Part shown: one piece after another, positions 27,405-35,789 of the stretch
Layout of the letters: each line of letters begins with the position of its first letter
Position numbering within the stretch: position 1 is the stretch's first letter
From: Janthinobacterium sp. GW456P
Lineage (GTDB): Bacteria > Pseudomonadota > Gammaproteobacteria > Burkholderiales > Burkholderiaceae_D
Assembly (NCBI RefSeq): GCF_002127655.1
Contig: NZ_NEHB01000020.1
Span: 1-64,000 of the forward strand
Direction: 5' to 3'
DNA: 64,000 nt
Translations under genes and position numbers: made by a program
Notes under the pieces: generated by a model
What the model was told of the DNA's origin: nothing
The model's database searches: none
The model's input: the letters and a program-made list of their open reading frames with translations, nothing else

Positions 27405-27779
27405 ATGCACAGCCTGAACATCCACGCCATGCAATGGCAGCCCGTCGCCGATATTTCCGCCGTCCATCCGCTGCTGCCGGACGACCTGGCCTGTTTTCGC
27501 GAACTGCGCGACGTGCTGCAGCGCTATGGCGCGCTCGACCGCTTCGGCATTTCCCTGATCCACCGCCATTTCGACATCGCAGACGACGAAGAGCTGATGG
27601 AGTACACGGATGCGGCCGCCCGCACGTTGACGGTGAAGCCTGTCAAGAAAAGCGACATCGACTGGCAGCACACGACGATTACCAATTGGAAATTGACGGA
27701 AGGCGAGGAAGTGGCGCGCATCGGTTGCGGTTGCGCGCGCAATTCCGGTGGCCACCTCGGCTATCATCGCGCTACCTGA
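27405..27779 (+). CDS. Conserved hypothetical protein (124 aa)
   Basis: I do not recognise the family. There is a strong AGGAG 7 bp before the ATG. The protein is acidic in the middle (FDIADDEELMEYTDAAA) and has LMEYTD and VKKSDIDWQHTTITNW motifs. The C-terminal CGCARNSGGHLGYHRAT holds two closely spaced Cys and His residues that might bind metal. It has no signal peptide and no membrane segment. It is divergent from the winged-helix-like gene. Confidence 0.65.
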   Translation: MHSLNIHAMQWQPVADISAVHPLLPDDLACFRELRDVLQRYGALDRFGISLIHRHFDIADDEELMEYTDAAARTLTVKPVKKSDIDWQHTTITNWKLTEGEEVARIGCGCARNSGGHLGYHRAT

Positions 27780-27990
27780 GGCTGGCCGGCGCTGCCCGCC
27801 AGGTGGCGTCGGCCTTTCTTACACTTTACCCTCTCCAGCTCAGCCCGCTTTGCGCAAGTGTTTGATTCAATATGCTTTTTTTGTGTGGCACGCAAGCTGC
27901 TTATCACTGTCTACGAGATGAGTCCAAGCAAGCCATTCTGGACTCCTTATCCCCCGGATTTTCCGAGACTGACTACGATAAGAGGCTGCG

Positions 27991-28983
27991 ATGAACGTCG
28001 ATCACACACGAAACAAGACCCTGGGTTGGCTGGGCGCACTGGCGGCGGCAAGTCTGCTGGCCAGTGGTCAGGCGCAGGCGGGTGCGTACGGCCTGGCCGT
28101 CAACGAATTGAACAATTTCCGCATCACCACCAGCGCCGGCGCGCTGTCGCTGGCCGGCGCCAACCGCAATGCAAGCGACAGCGCCTTCTTCGAGGGCGGC
28201 GTGGCCGTCAATCCGCGCGCCGTCAATACGGGCCCGGCCGCCAACGCCGATGTGCTGCAAGTGTGTTCGGGCGGCGGCTGCAGCGGCTTGCCGCAAAATC
28301 ACTACGCACCGAGTCCCAGTACCACCCTGGAGTTCGCCCGCGGCGATGCACACGCTTTCGGTAATATGCTCACGGCGGGCGGCTCCACCGTGAGCGCCGT
28401 GTCGGAAGCGCAGCGCAACACGGTCGGCGCCGCCACGGCCACGGCGGGCGACACCCTCACCGGTTCCGTCAACCTGACCCTGTCGAGCGCCGGCTTCATC
28501 ACCTTCAGCTTCATGGGACGGCGCGACCTGCTGGCCAATGTGACGACCATGGGCGACAAGTCGAACGTGTCGATCATGGATATCTTCAATATTTCGTGCA
28601 ATGCCGCCAGCCCCGCCGGCTGCCTGTCGCATGCGAACGCCGACGGCGTGATCTTCCAGTTCGCGCCTGATGGCGACGCCAGCAATGGCAGCGACATCAA
28701 CGGCAACCATACGGTTGGCAGCCTGGACCCGTTCAGCCTGAACATGACGGCCGGCACCAACGACCCCGCCACCGGGCGCGCCTTCACGAACGGCTTCGCG
28801 ATGTTTTCCCTGACCTCAAATTTCGCCCTGCCCGCCGGCAGCTACACCTTGAATTTTTCCAAGTCCACGCGCACCGATATCGTCGTCATCGATCCCTTGC
28901 AAGTGCCGGAGCCCGGCACCCTGTTCCTGCTGGGGACGGGATTGGCCGCCCTCGCCTTTACGCGCCGCCGCCAGCCGAAATAA
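27991..28983 (+). CDS. PEP-CTERM sorting-domain protein
   Basis: A secreted surface or extracellular protein of 330 residues. The signal peptide is LGWLGALAAASLLASGQAQA. A Thr/Ser/Asn-rich beta body follows with two CS/CNAA Cys pairs. The C-terminal PEP-CTERM anchor is QVPEPGTLFLLGTGLAALAFTRRR: a PEP motif, a hydrophobic helix and a basic tail. Such proteins are sorted by an exosortase (EpsH type), which is not in this window. A strong terminator follows. Confidence 0.92.
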   Translation: MNVDHTRNKTLGWLGALAAASLLASGQAQAGAYGLAVNELNNFRITTSAGALSLAGANRNASDSAFFEGGVAVNPRAVNTGPAANADVLQVCSGGGCSGLPQNHYAPSPSTTLEFARGDAHAFGNMLTAGGSTVSAVSEAQRNTVGAATATAGDTLTGSVNLTLSSAGFITFSFMGRRDLLANVTTMGDKSNVSIMDIFNISCNAASPAGCLSHANADGVIFQFAPDGDASNGSDINGNHTVGSLDPFSLNMTAGTNDPATGRAFTNGFAMFSLTSNFALPAGSYTLNFSKSTRTDIVVIDPLQVPEPGTLFLLGTGLAALAFTRRRQPK

Positions 28984-28999
28984 GCATTGGCACGCTCAA

Positions 29000-29036
29000 A
29001 AACACGCGGCGCCCGCAAAAGGCGCCGCGTGTTTTT
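29000..29036. terminator. Bidirectional rho-independent terminator
   Basis: A perfect 12-bp GC-rich stem (ACACGCGGCGCC / GGCGCCGCGTGT) with a 7-base loop. A run of Ts follows on the plus strand, and a run of As precedes it, giving Ts on the minus strand too. It sits between the convergent PEP-CTERM gene and the end of the Tad operon. Confidence 0.9.
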
Positions 29037-29053
29037 ATGCCAGCCGATGTGTG

Positions 29054-30124
29054 TTAACCGAGCCGTGCCAGCGCCTGGCGGGCCAGCTGCAATTGCTGCA
29101 GATAATAGCGGTGCAGCATGGCGGGGTCGCTCAAGTCGCGCCCCAGTACCAGGCGCAGCTCGCTGGCGGGACAGTCGGCGGCCTGGGTCTGCACCTGGGT
29201 CTGCACCTGAGTTCCGAGTTGGCGGGCCAGCTGGCGCGCCGCCTGTTCCTGCGCGGGCCGGTATTCGACGCGCGTGCGCGCCACCTGGAAGCTGGCTTCA
29301 TTGGCCAGGCGCACCACCTGCACGGGCGCACCGGCCAGACTGCGCGCCAGCGCGGCGGCCAGGCCCGGCACGCCGTTGCCGTTGACAATTTCCAGGCGCG
29401 GACGCGGCGTGCCAGCCACAGGCGCAGCCGGCACCAATGGGCTAACGGTCAGGCTGCGCACCGCCGCCGGCACGCGTCTCAGGCGGGCCATGCCATCGCT
29501 CTGCGTGATCTCCACGCGCGCCATGGCGGGCACATCGGGCACCGGCGCGGGCACGCCCTGCGGCGCTGCCTCGCCGCGCAACAAGGCCAGATCGCGCCGC
29601 ACGTCGTGCTCCTGCAAGCTGGCCGCCTGGCGCCGCATGACGGCGGCGCGCTCATACTGTCCCAGCCGTTCCAGTACCTGTGCCAGGTGCTGCCAGGCCA
29701 GCGCATTGAGCGGATCGAGCAGGCACGCCTGTTCCAGCACGGGCAAGGCTTGCGCGTCGCGTCCGCTTAAATAATAGGCGTGGCCGAGATTGCTGAACAG
29801 ATAGGCCTGCTGCGGCTGCCGTGCACCCGCTTCCTGCGTCAAGGCCAGCCAATGGGCGATCGCCGCGTCATGCTCGCCCCGCTGCGCGTGCAGCACGGCC
29901 AGTCCGTTGCGCGCGTTCACGTGGCGCGGCGCATGGCGCAAGGCTTGTTCATAAGCCGCTTGCGCCGCGGGCAGGTCGCCCCGCTCGACATGCTGGCGCC
30001 CCGCCGCATAGGCGGCATCGGCATCAGGCCACTGCGGCGCCGGTGCATGGGCCAGCTGCGTAGTACAGGCGGCCAGGCCCAGACAGGCGCAGGCGGCGGC
30101 CAGGCGGGATATCGTCAAGCGCAT
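29054..30124 (-). CDS. Tad-locus TPR lipoprotein with LytR_C domain (TadD-like)
   Basis: A 356-residue lipoprotein; the lipobox is LAAC at about residues 17-20. TPR repeats occupy about 35-175 (AAYAAGRQHVERGDLPAAQAAYEQAL, YLFSNLGHAYYLSGRDAQALPVLEQA), as in TadD. A C-terminal domain at about 240-310 (PRLEIVNGNGVPGLAAALARSL) matches the LytR C-terminal family. TadD assists Flp pilus assembly at the outer membrane. It is the last gene of the operon, 11 bp after tadC. The much longer upstream open frame is out-of-frame tadC. Confidence 0.85.
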   Translation of the reverse strand: MRLTISRLAAACACLGLAACTTQLAHAPAPQWPDADAAYAAGRQHVERGDLPAAQAAYEQALRHAPRHVNARNGLAVLHAQRGEHDAAIAHWLALTQEAGARQPQQAYLFSNLGHAYYLSGRDAQALPVLEQACLLDPLNALAWQHLAQVLERLGQYERAAVMRRQAASLQEHDVRRDLALLRGEAAPQGVPAPVPDVPAMARVEITQSDGMARLRRVPAAVRSLTVSPLVPAAPVAGTPRPRLEIVNGNGVPGLAAALARSLAGAPVQVVRLANEASFQVARTRVEYRPAQEQAARQLARQLGTQVQTQVQTQAADCPASELRLVLGRDLSDPAMLHRYYLQQLQLARQALARLG

Positions 30125-30135
30125 GGTGACTCCTT

Positions 30136-31074
30136 TCAGCGGCTGGCCATGGCCGGCACGAGCACGCGATAGACTTCGATCACGGCCGGCCCCATCAGCA
30201 CCAGCATCAGGGTGGGAAAGACGCAAAAAATCAGCGGGAACAGCAGTTTTAACGCGATCTTCGCCGCCGCCTCCTCGGCCAGCAGGCTGCGCTTGCCGCG
30301 CAGGTTTTCCGAATGCACGCGCAGCGAATCGCCCATGCTGGTGCCGAAGCGTTCCGACTGGATCAGCATGGCGACCAGGGTATCGACGTCTTCCACGCCG
30401 CTGCGCAAGGCCAGGTTGCGCAGCGCCTTTTCCTTGGAAAAACCGGCGCGCATTTCCATCAGCACCAGCTGCAATTCCTGCGCCAGTACCACGCTTTTGA
30501 TGTGGATCTCGCCCGACACCTTCACCAGCGCGCGCTCCAGGCTCAGACCCGCTTCCACGCACACGGTCAGCAAGTCGAGCGCATCGGGGATGTTTTCGAA
30601 AATGTCACGCTGGCGCCGCTTGGCCGTGCTGGCCAGCACCAGGTTGGGCAGGTAATAGCCGATGGTGGCGCTGACGCACAGCAGCAACAGCAGCACGCTG
30701 CGCAGCTGCGCCGCCATGGCGCTGGCCGCATACAGGCCCAGCACGGTGGGAAACAGCAGGGCCAGCAAGCTTTTCGCCGCAAAGTACAGGGCCGGCGCGC
30801 TCGCCTGGCGCCAGCCCGCGTTCATGAAACGCGTGCGCAGCGGCGAGCGCTCCCAGCCCTCTTCCGGCAGCGACAGCTTGCTGAACGGCTGCGCCACGCG
30901 CACCACGCGCTCGACCCAGCCAGTATCGGCCACCGCCTCGCTGGCAGCCGACGCCGTGGCGCCGAACAGACGCTGGCGCAAGGTACCGGGACAGAAGATC
31001 AGCCACGCCAGCAGGGCCAGCGCCACCACCACGGCAAAGACGATCAACAAAAACAGCAGTTGTGGGCCGGTCAT
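30136..31074 (-). CDS. tadC: Flp pilus inner-membrane platform protein TadC
   Basis: A 312-residue T2SSF-domain protein that with TadB forms the inner-membrane platform for Flp pilus assembly. Membrane segments are at 4-28, 105-150 and 270-300. IPDALDLLTVCVEAGLSLERALVKV is the typical T2SSF start. Shorter than GspF with a single T2SSF domain, as in other TadB/C proteins. Confidence 0.93.
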   Translation of the reverse strand: MTGPQLLFLLIVFAVVVALALLAWLIFCPGTLRQRLFGATASAASEAVADTGWVERVVRVAQPFSKLSLPEEGWERSPLRTRFMNAGWRQASAPALYFAAKSLLALLFPTVLGLYAASAMAAQLRSVLLLLLCVSATIGYYLPNLVLASTAKRRQRDIFENIPDALDLLTVCVEAGLSLERALVKVSGEIHIKSVVLAQELQLVLMEMRAGFSKEKALRNLALRSGVEDVDTLVAMLIQSERFGTSMGDSLRVHSENLRGKRSLLAEEAAAKIALKLLFPLIFCVFPTLMLVLMGPAVIEVYRVLVPAMASR

Positions 31075-31089
31075 GGCGTTTTCTCCACG

Positions 31090-32067
31090 TTATATGCGGA
31101 TGCGGATCACATTGCGCATCCAGACCACGCCCAGCGCCACCATGCCGGCCGCGTACCACAACAGTTTGATGCCGCTGGGATCGGTCCACAGCAGGCGGAT
31201 GTATTGCGGGTTGACCAGGGCCATGACACCGATCATCACCACCGGCATCAGGCCCAGCACCCAGGCCGACATGCGCCCCTCGGCCGACAGCACGCGCACC
31301 TGCCCCAGCAATTTCAAACGGGCGCGGATGATGCGCGCGATGCTGACCAGCACCTCGGCCAGGTTGCCGCCCGATTCGCGCTGCACCAGCACGGCGATGA
31401 CGAGGTAGCGCAAGTCCGTCAGCGGTATGCGCGCGGCCAGATTTTGCAGCGCCTCGTTCATCGGCACGCCGTAATTGATCTCTTCGTGCGCCGTCCTGAA
31501 TTCGCCGCTGATCGGCTCATTGAGTTCATCCCCCACCATCTGCAGCACGTTCGAAAACGAGTGCCCGGCGCGCAGCGCGCGGGCCAGGAAATCGGCCGCT
31601 TCCGGCAGTTGCGCCTCGATCTTTTTCAGCCGCGCGGCGCGCGCGCGCAGCACGAGCAAACACGGTGCGCTCACGGCACAGGACAGCAGCAGCAAGGCGC
31701 CGGGCAAGGGCATGGACCAGGCCGCCAACAGCAGCAAGGCCGCCAGCAGCAAGGCGCCGCTGCCGCCCAGGAATTGCGCCACCGACCAGGACAAGCCCGA
31801 TTGCAGCAGCAAATGGTCCAGCCGCGCCGCCTGCGGCATGCGCCGCAGCAGCCGCTCCAGGCCGGGCGAACGCGCATAGCGGCGCTGCTTGAGGATGGAG
31901 ACGCGCTCGCCGCCCGCCTCACCGCGCGCCGCCATCAGCCGCAAGCGCCGGTTGATGCGCCGCGCCGCGCTGCCATGCGTGCCCGACCACCACAGCCAGG
32001 CCCCTTCCACCATCAGAATGCAGGCGGCGAACAGCAGCACGGCAAAGCCGTAGAACACCAGGTCCAT
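31090..32067 (-). CDS. tadB: Flp pilus inner-membrane platform protein TadB
   Basis: A 325-residue T2SSF-domain protein paired with TadC. It has an N-terminal helix, a basic loop (GSAARRINRRLRLMAAR), two central helices and a C-terminal helix pair. LPEAADFLARALRAGHSFSNVLQMVGDEL and NYGVPMNEALQNLAARIPLTDLRY are TadB signatures. It lies 15 bp upstream of tadC. Confidence 0.94.
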   Translation of the reverse strand: MDLVFYGFAVLLFAACILMVEGAWLWWSGTHGSAARRINRRLRLMAARGEAGGERVSILKQRRYARSPGLERLLRRMPQAARLDHLLLQSGLSWSVAQFLGGSGALLLAALLLLAAWSMPLPGALLLLSCAVSAPCLLVLRARAARLKKIEAQLPEAADFLARALRAGHSFSNVLQMVGDELNEPISGEFRTAHEEINYGVPMNEALQNLAARIPLTDLRYLVIAVLVQRESGGNLAEVLVSIARIIRARLKLLGQVRVLSAEGRMSAWVLGLMPVVMIGVMALVNPQYIRLLWTDPSGIKLLWYAAGMVALGVVWMRNVIRIRI

Positions 32068-32079
32068 GATCCCTCCCCC

Positions 32080-33438
32080 TTACTCATAAATTCGGTCCGG
32101 GTCGAACACCGTGTCCGGCACCGGCGCACCGAACATGCGCAGGCGCTCCGTAAAGCGGGGCCGCACGCCCGTGGCGCAAAAGTGGCCCTGCACCTTGCCA
32201 TCGGCATCGACGCCCGTCTGCTCGAAGCGAAAGATTTCATGCATGGCGATGATGTCGCCTTCCATCCCCGTCACCTCCTGCAGGCTGACCAGCTTGCGCG
32301 CACCATCCGTCAGGCGCGACACTTGCATCACCACCGTCACGGCGGAACAGATCTGCTGGCGCGTGGCGCGCGGCGTCAGGTTCACGTTGGCCATGCCGAC
32401 CATGTTTTCCAGCCGCGCCAGCGCGTCGCGCGCCGTGTTCGAATGGATGGTCGCCAGCGAACCTTCATGGCCCGTGTTCATCGCCTGCAGCATGTCGAGC
32501 GCCTCCGCGCCACGCACCTCGCCCAGGATGATGCGGTCGGGCCGCATGCGCAGCGCATTGCGCACCAGCGCGCGCTGGCTCACTTCCCCCTTGCCTTCGA
32601 TATTCGGCGGGCGCGTTTCCAGCCGTACCACGTGCGGCTGGCGCAGTGCCAGTTCGGCCGCATCCTCGATGGTGACGATGCGCTCGCTGCCGGGAATGAA
32701 ACCGGACAGCACGTTGAGCAGGGTCGTCTTGCCGCTGCCCGTGCCGCCCGAGATCAGGATATTGATCTTGGCCTGGCCCAGCGCCTGCAGCACCTGCACC
32801 ATGGGCGGCGTCAGGCTTTTGTAGTCGAGCAGGTTGGCGATCGTCAGGGGCTGCACGGCGAAGCGCCGGATCGATAAAATCGGACCATCGACGGCCAGCG
32901 GCGGAATGATGGCATTTACGCGCGAACCGTCGGGCAGGCGCGCGTCGACCATCGGGCTCGATTCATCGACGCGCCGTCCCACGCGCGAGACGATCTTTTC
33001 GATGATCTTCATCAGGTGCGCATTGTCGTGGAAGGTCACGTCCGTCAGCTGCAGCCGCCCGCCCCGCTCCACGTACACCTTGTCGCAGGTATTGACGAGG
33101 ATGTCGGATACGCTGGCATCGGCCAGCAGGGGTTCGAGCGGACCAAAGCCCAGCATCTCATGCTGGATGTCGAGCACCAGGCTGTGCCGCTCGTGCTGGT
33201 TGAGGACGATGCGCTCTTCCTCGATCACGCGCTGCACCAGCAGCGCCAGCTCGTGCTTGAACTGCTCCGCCGTCAGGCGTTTCAAGCGTTCCAGGTCGAT
33301 ACGGTCGAGTATCGTCTGGTGCATGGTTTTTTTCAGTTCCTGGTAGGCGTGCAGCGCCAGCGCGCCTTGTCCATTGCTGGCGGGGCGCACCGTTTCATTT
33401 GCCGCCAAGCGTTCGCGTAAAGTCATCTCGGCTCCCAT
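32080..33438 (-). CDS. tadA: Flp pilus assembly ATPase TadA/CpaF
   Basis: A secretion ATPase, 452 residues, that powers Flp pilus assembly. Walker [17 protein letters not shown] is at about 229-244. The Asp/Walker B region is [31 protein letters not shown], and the N-terminal domain is CpaF-type ([23 protein letters not shown]). Both the GTG-free ATG at 33438 and the ATG at 33426 have GGGAG five bases upstream; the longer is given. It is flanked by tadZ and tadB. Confidence 0.95.
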   Translation of the reverse strand: MGAEMTLRERLAANETVRPASNGQGALALHAYQELKKTMHQTILDRIDLERLKRLTAEQFKHELALLVQRVIEEERIVLNQHERHSLVLDIQHEMLGFGPLEPLLADASVSDILVNTCDKVYVERGGRLQLTDVTFHDNAHLMKIIEKIVSRVGRRVDESSPMVDARLPDGSRVNAIIPPLAVDGPILSIRRFAVQPLTIANLLDYKSLTPPMVQVLQALGQAKINILISGGTGSGKTTLLNVLSGFIPGSERIVTIEDAAELALRQPHVVRLETRPPNIEGKGEVSQRALVRNALRMRPDRIILGEVRGAEALDMLQAMNTGHEGSLATIHSNTARDALARLENMVGMANVNLTPRATRQQICSAVTVVMQVSRLTDGARKLVSLQEVTGMEGDIIAMHEIFRFEQTGVDADGKVQGHFCATGVRPRFTERLRMFGAPVPDTVFDPDRIYE

Positions 33439-33483
33439 GATGGCTCCCGGCGGGAGCCTTGTCGTACTCCACCTGCCGCCCCG

Positions 33484-34653
33484 TCACGCCTCGCTGCGGC
33501 TGAACAGGCGGTCGAACAGGCCGCGGCTTTCCGTCACGCGGCGCGCCGTCACCAGTTCCACCAGCTCGGCCAGGCTGCGCGCCACGGCGCTGGTGCGCGA
33601 CAGCTGCAGCAGCGGGATGCCCTGATTGACGGAATCGGTGGCGGCAATGTAATCGTTGGGCACCGTGTGCACCACTTCCGCGCCCAGCGCCTGCTCCAGG
33701 TCCGCCAGGCGCAGGCGCCCGCCCTTTTCATAGCGGTTGACGATCAGGCGCAGACGCTCGCCCGGATAGCCGAGCGAGCGGAAAATGTCGAGCAGGCGCC
33801 GCCCGTCGCGGATGTCGGGCAAGGCCAGCTGCAGCACCGGATAGATGGCGTCGGCGTTATCGAGCGCGCGCAGCGACTGCGCATCGATCTGGCGTCCCAC
33901 GTCGAGCACGATGTAGTCGTAGTGCTGGCGTGCCACGGCCAGGATGCGGTCCATGTGCTCGGGCTGCATGTCGACCTGGTGCGCGGGGTCGTCGGCCGCC
34001 GCCAGCACGCCGAAGTTCGGCGTCACGTGCACCAGGCACGAGGCGAGGAAGGCGCCGTCCATGCGCGCGATCTGGGCGCAGATGTCGGACAGTGTCATCG
34101 CCGGCTTCTGGTCCGAAACATACAGGGTGGCGTCGCCGAACTGGCCGTGCAGGTCGATCAGCAGCACCTTGCAGCCGGCCAGGCTGGCTAGCGCGTAAGA
34201 AAAATTCGTCGACAAAAAAGTGGCGCCGCTGCCGCCCTTGCACGAGATGAAGGCGAGCACTTTACCGTCGCGCATCTGCGTCACGCCGGCCTGGATATCC
34301 ACCCTGTCCATCGCCTCGTGAAAGGCCTTGTGCACCAGCGGCAGCTGCAGCACTTCGCGCATGCCGGCGCGCATGGCGCGGATGAGCACATCCTGCTGCT
34401 GTCCGCGCGTGAGCAGCATCAGCACCGCCAGCGGATACTGGCGCGCCAGGCGCTCGAGCAGGTCGGCTTCATCGGCATCGATACCGCTGGCGTCGACGAT
34501 CACCAGTTCCGGCGCTTCCGGCAGCATGCGCTCGACGGCGTCGCGCAGGCCGCTGCGCCGTTCCAACAGCCGCAGCACGGGCATGCGGGCCGCCCCCTGC
34601 GCGGCAATTTCATCGTGCAAGCTGGCGTCGCGGCTAATCATCAGGGCTTTCAT
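33484..34653 (-). CDS. tadZ: Pilus assembly protein TadZ/CpaE (MinD/ParA-like)
   Basis: This is the localisation factor of Tad pili. The 389 residues comprise an N-terminal atypical receiver domain (about 1-125, VIVDASGIDADEADLLERLA) and a MinD/ParA-type ATPase domain. Its deviant Walker A is SCKGGSGATFLSTNFSYAL, followed by VLLIDLHGQFGDATLY. TadZ marks the pole for pilus assembly. The ATG has AGGAAG four bases upstream. Confidence 0.94.
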   Translation of the reverse strand: MKALMISRDASLHDEIAAQGAARMPVLRLLERRSGLRDAVERMLPEAPELVIVDASGIDADEADLLERLARQYPLAVLMLLTRGQQQDVLIRAMRAGMREVLQLPLVHKAFHEAMDRVDIQAGVTQMRDGKVLAFISCKGGSGATFLSTNFSYALASLAGCKVLLIDLHGQFGDATLYVSDQKPAMTLSDICAQIARMDGAFLASCLVHVTPNFGVLAAADDPAHQVDMQPEHMDRILAVARQHYDYIVLDVGRQIDAQSLRALDNADAIYPVLQLALPDIRDGRRLLDIFRSLGYPGERLRLIVNRYEKGGRLRLADLEQALGAEVVHTVPNDYIAATDSVNQGIPLLQLSRTSAVARSLAELVELVTARRVTESRGLFDRLFSRSEA

Positions 34654-34708
34654 CGCACTTCCTCGCTTCTTTCAGGTCTACACAGTCGGCTGCGCCGCCA
34701 AGTGGCGC

Positions 34709-35317
34709 TCAAGGACAAAAACCGGGATTGTCCGGATAACCCAGCGACTCGGCCACCGCCATGGTGGCGCCGTTGGGCAGGCGCACGGCGCCTGCGCCGG
34801 AAGGAAACATCACTGCCAGCAGCGGCAGGATGGGCCGGTACGGCACGCTCTCGCAGCGTCCGCCATCGCCGGGCACGCACAGGCGCGCGCGCACGAAACG
34901 GATGCAGCTGGCGCCATGCGGATCGTCCAGGCAATTGATGCGGTTGCGCTGCGGACAACCGGGCATCACCGTCACCGGCAATGCCGCCAGCGCGGCGCCG
35001 CCGCTGGACTGCGACAGGTAATCGATGCGCACATACGCGTCGCTGATGCCGCCGCCCAGCGGCAGCACGCCAGGCGCGGCGCGCAGCACGGCTTGCGCGC
35101 GCACGGCCTGCAGCGCACTTGCATTGCTGAAATCGGTAACGGCGGCGCCGCGCGCGGCACGCCGGGTAATCTCGTGCACCATATTCCATAGATACACGGC
35201 GCGCGCCACTTCCAGCATGGCGAACAGGAAGAGAAAGAACAACAGCGCCAGCATGGCGAACTCAACGGCGAAGACGCCGCCCTGGCGCTGCCGGCGGGGG
35301 CGCAGGTTAATTAACAT
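34709..35317 (-). CDS. TadE-like pseudopilin (Flp pilus minor subunit)
   Basis: A 202-residue protein with a class III-like N-terminal helix (GGVFAVEFAMLALLFFLFLFAML) and Glu at +5, typical of TadE/TadF. The C-terminal half has four or more Cys (PGCPQRN, NCLDD, SCIRF, RLCVPG, RCESV), suggesting disulfides. The ATG at 35317 overlaps the preceding gene by 11 bp; an ATG at 35332 is the alternative. It lies between tadE and tadZ. Confidence 0.86.
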   Translation of the reverse strand: MLINLRPRRQRQGGVFAVEFAMLALLFFLFLFAMLEVARAVYLWNMVHEITRRAARGAAVTDFSNASALQAVRAQAVLRAAPGVLPLGGGISDAYVRIDYLSQSSGGAALAALPVTVMPGCPQRNRINCLDDPHGASCIRFVRARLCVPGDGGRCESVPYRPILPLLAVMFPSGAGAVRLPNGATMAVAESLGYPDNPGFCP

Positions 35318-35789
35318 AGCGTAATGTCGCATTGGCGCGCAGCGGGATCGGTGCCAGCTGCGGCAGCCACTTGCGGGTCAGTTCGGGCAGGAAATCCACC
35401 GGCATGTCGACGGACAACTTGATGCGCACCTGCAGCGGCGCCGCCGCATACGTGCCGCAGCTGTAAGAATCGTCGGCATACACGCATTCCACGCTGATCA
35501 GGTATGGCTGCATGGCCGGCCAGCTTTCCGCCATGGCATCGACCACCATCTGCCGGGCAAACACGGCACCCTGGTTCGCCGTGTCGCCCCTGGCCATCTG
35601 CGACAGCGGCATGGTGGCCAGGTAGCGCGCCGCATCGTGCGTACTTTTTTGCAGGGCCGTGTACACCAGCAGCGCGCGGCCGAACAGCAGCACGAAAGGC
35701 AGCAGCGCCATGAAAAACAGCAGGATCAGCGCCAGCTCGATGGCGGCGACACCCTCCTGGCGGCGGGGCGCGCGGCAGGGCGGCCTCAT
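35307..35789 (-). CDS. tadE: TadE-family pseudopilin
   Basis: A 160-residue minor pseudopilin. The N-terminal EGVAAIELALILLFFMALLPFVLLFG follows the class III prepilin pattern with Glu at +5. CVYADDSYSCGTY contains a likely disulfide loop. The ATG overlaps the tadG stop by 4 bp and its end overlaps the next TadE-like gene. Confidence 0.9.
   Translation of the reverse strand: MRPPCRAPRRQEGVAAIELALILLFFMALLPFVLLFGRALLVYTALQKSTHDAARYLATMPLSQMARGDTANQGAVFARQMVVDAMAESWPAMQPYLISVECVYADDSYSCGTYAAAPLQVRIKLSVDMPVDFLPELTRKWLPQLAPIPLRANATLRYVN

Noticed and set aside
30313-32877. 854-residue plus-strand open frame
   Set aside because: Antisense of tadC, tadB and tadA, with low-complexity His/Gln/Arg content.
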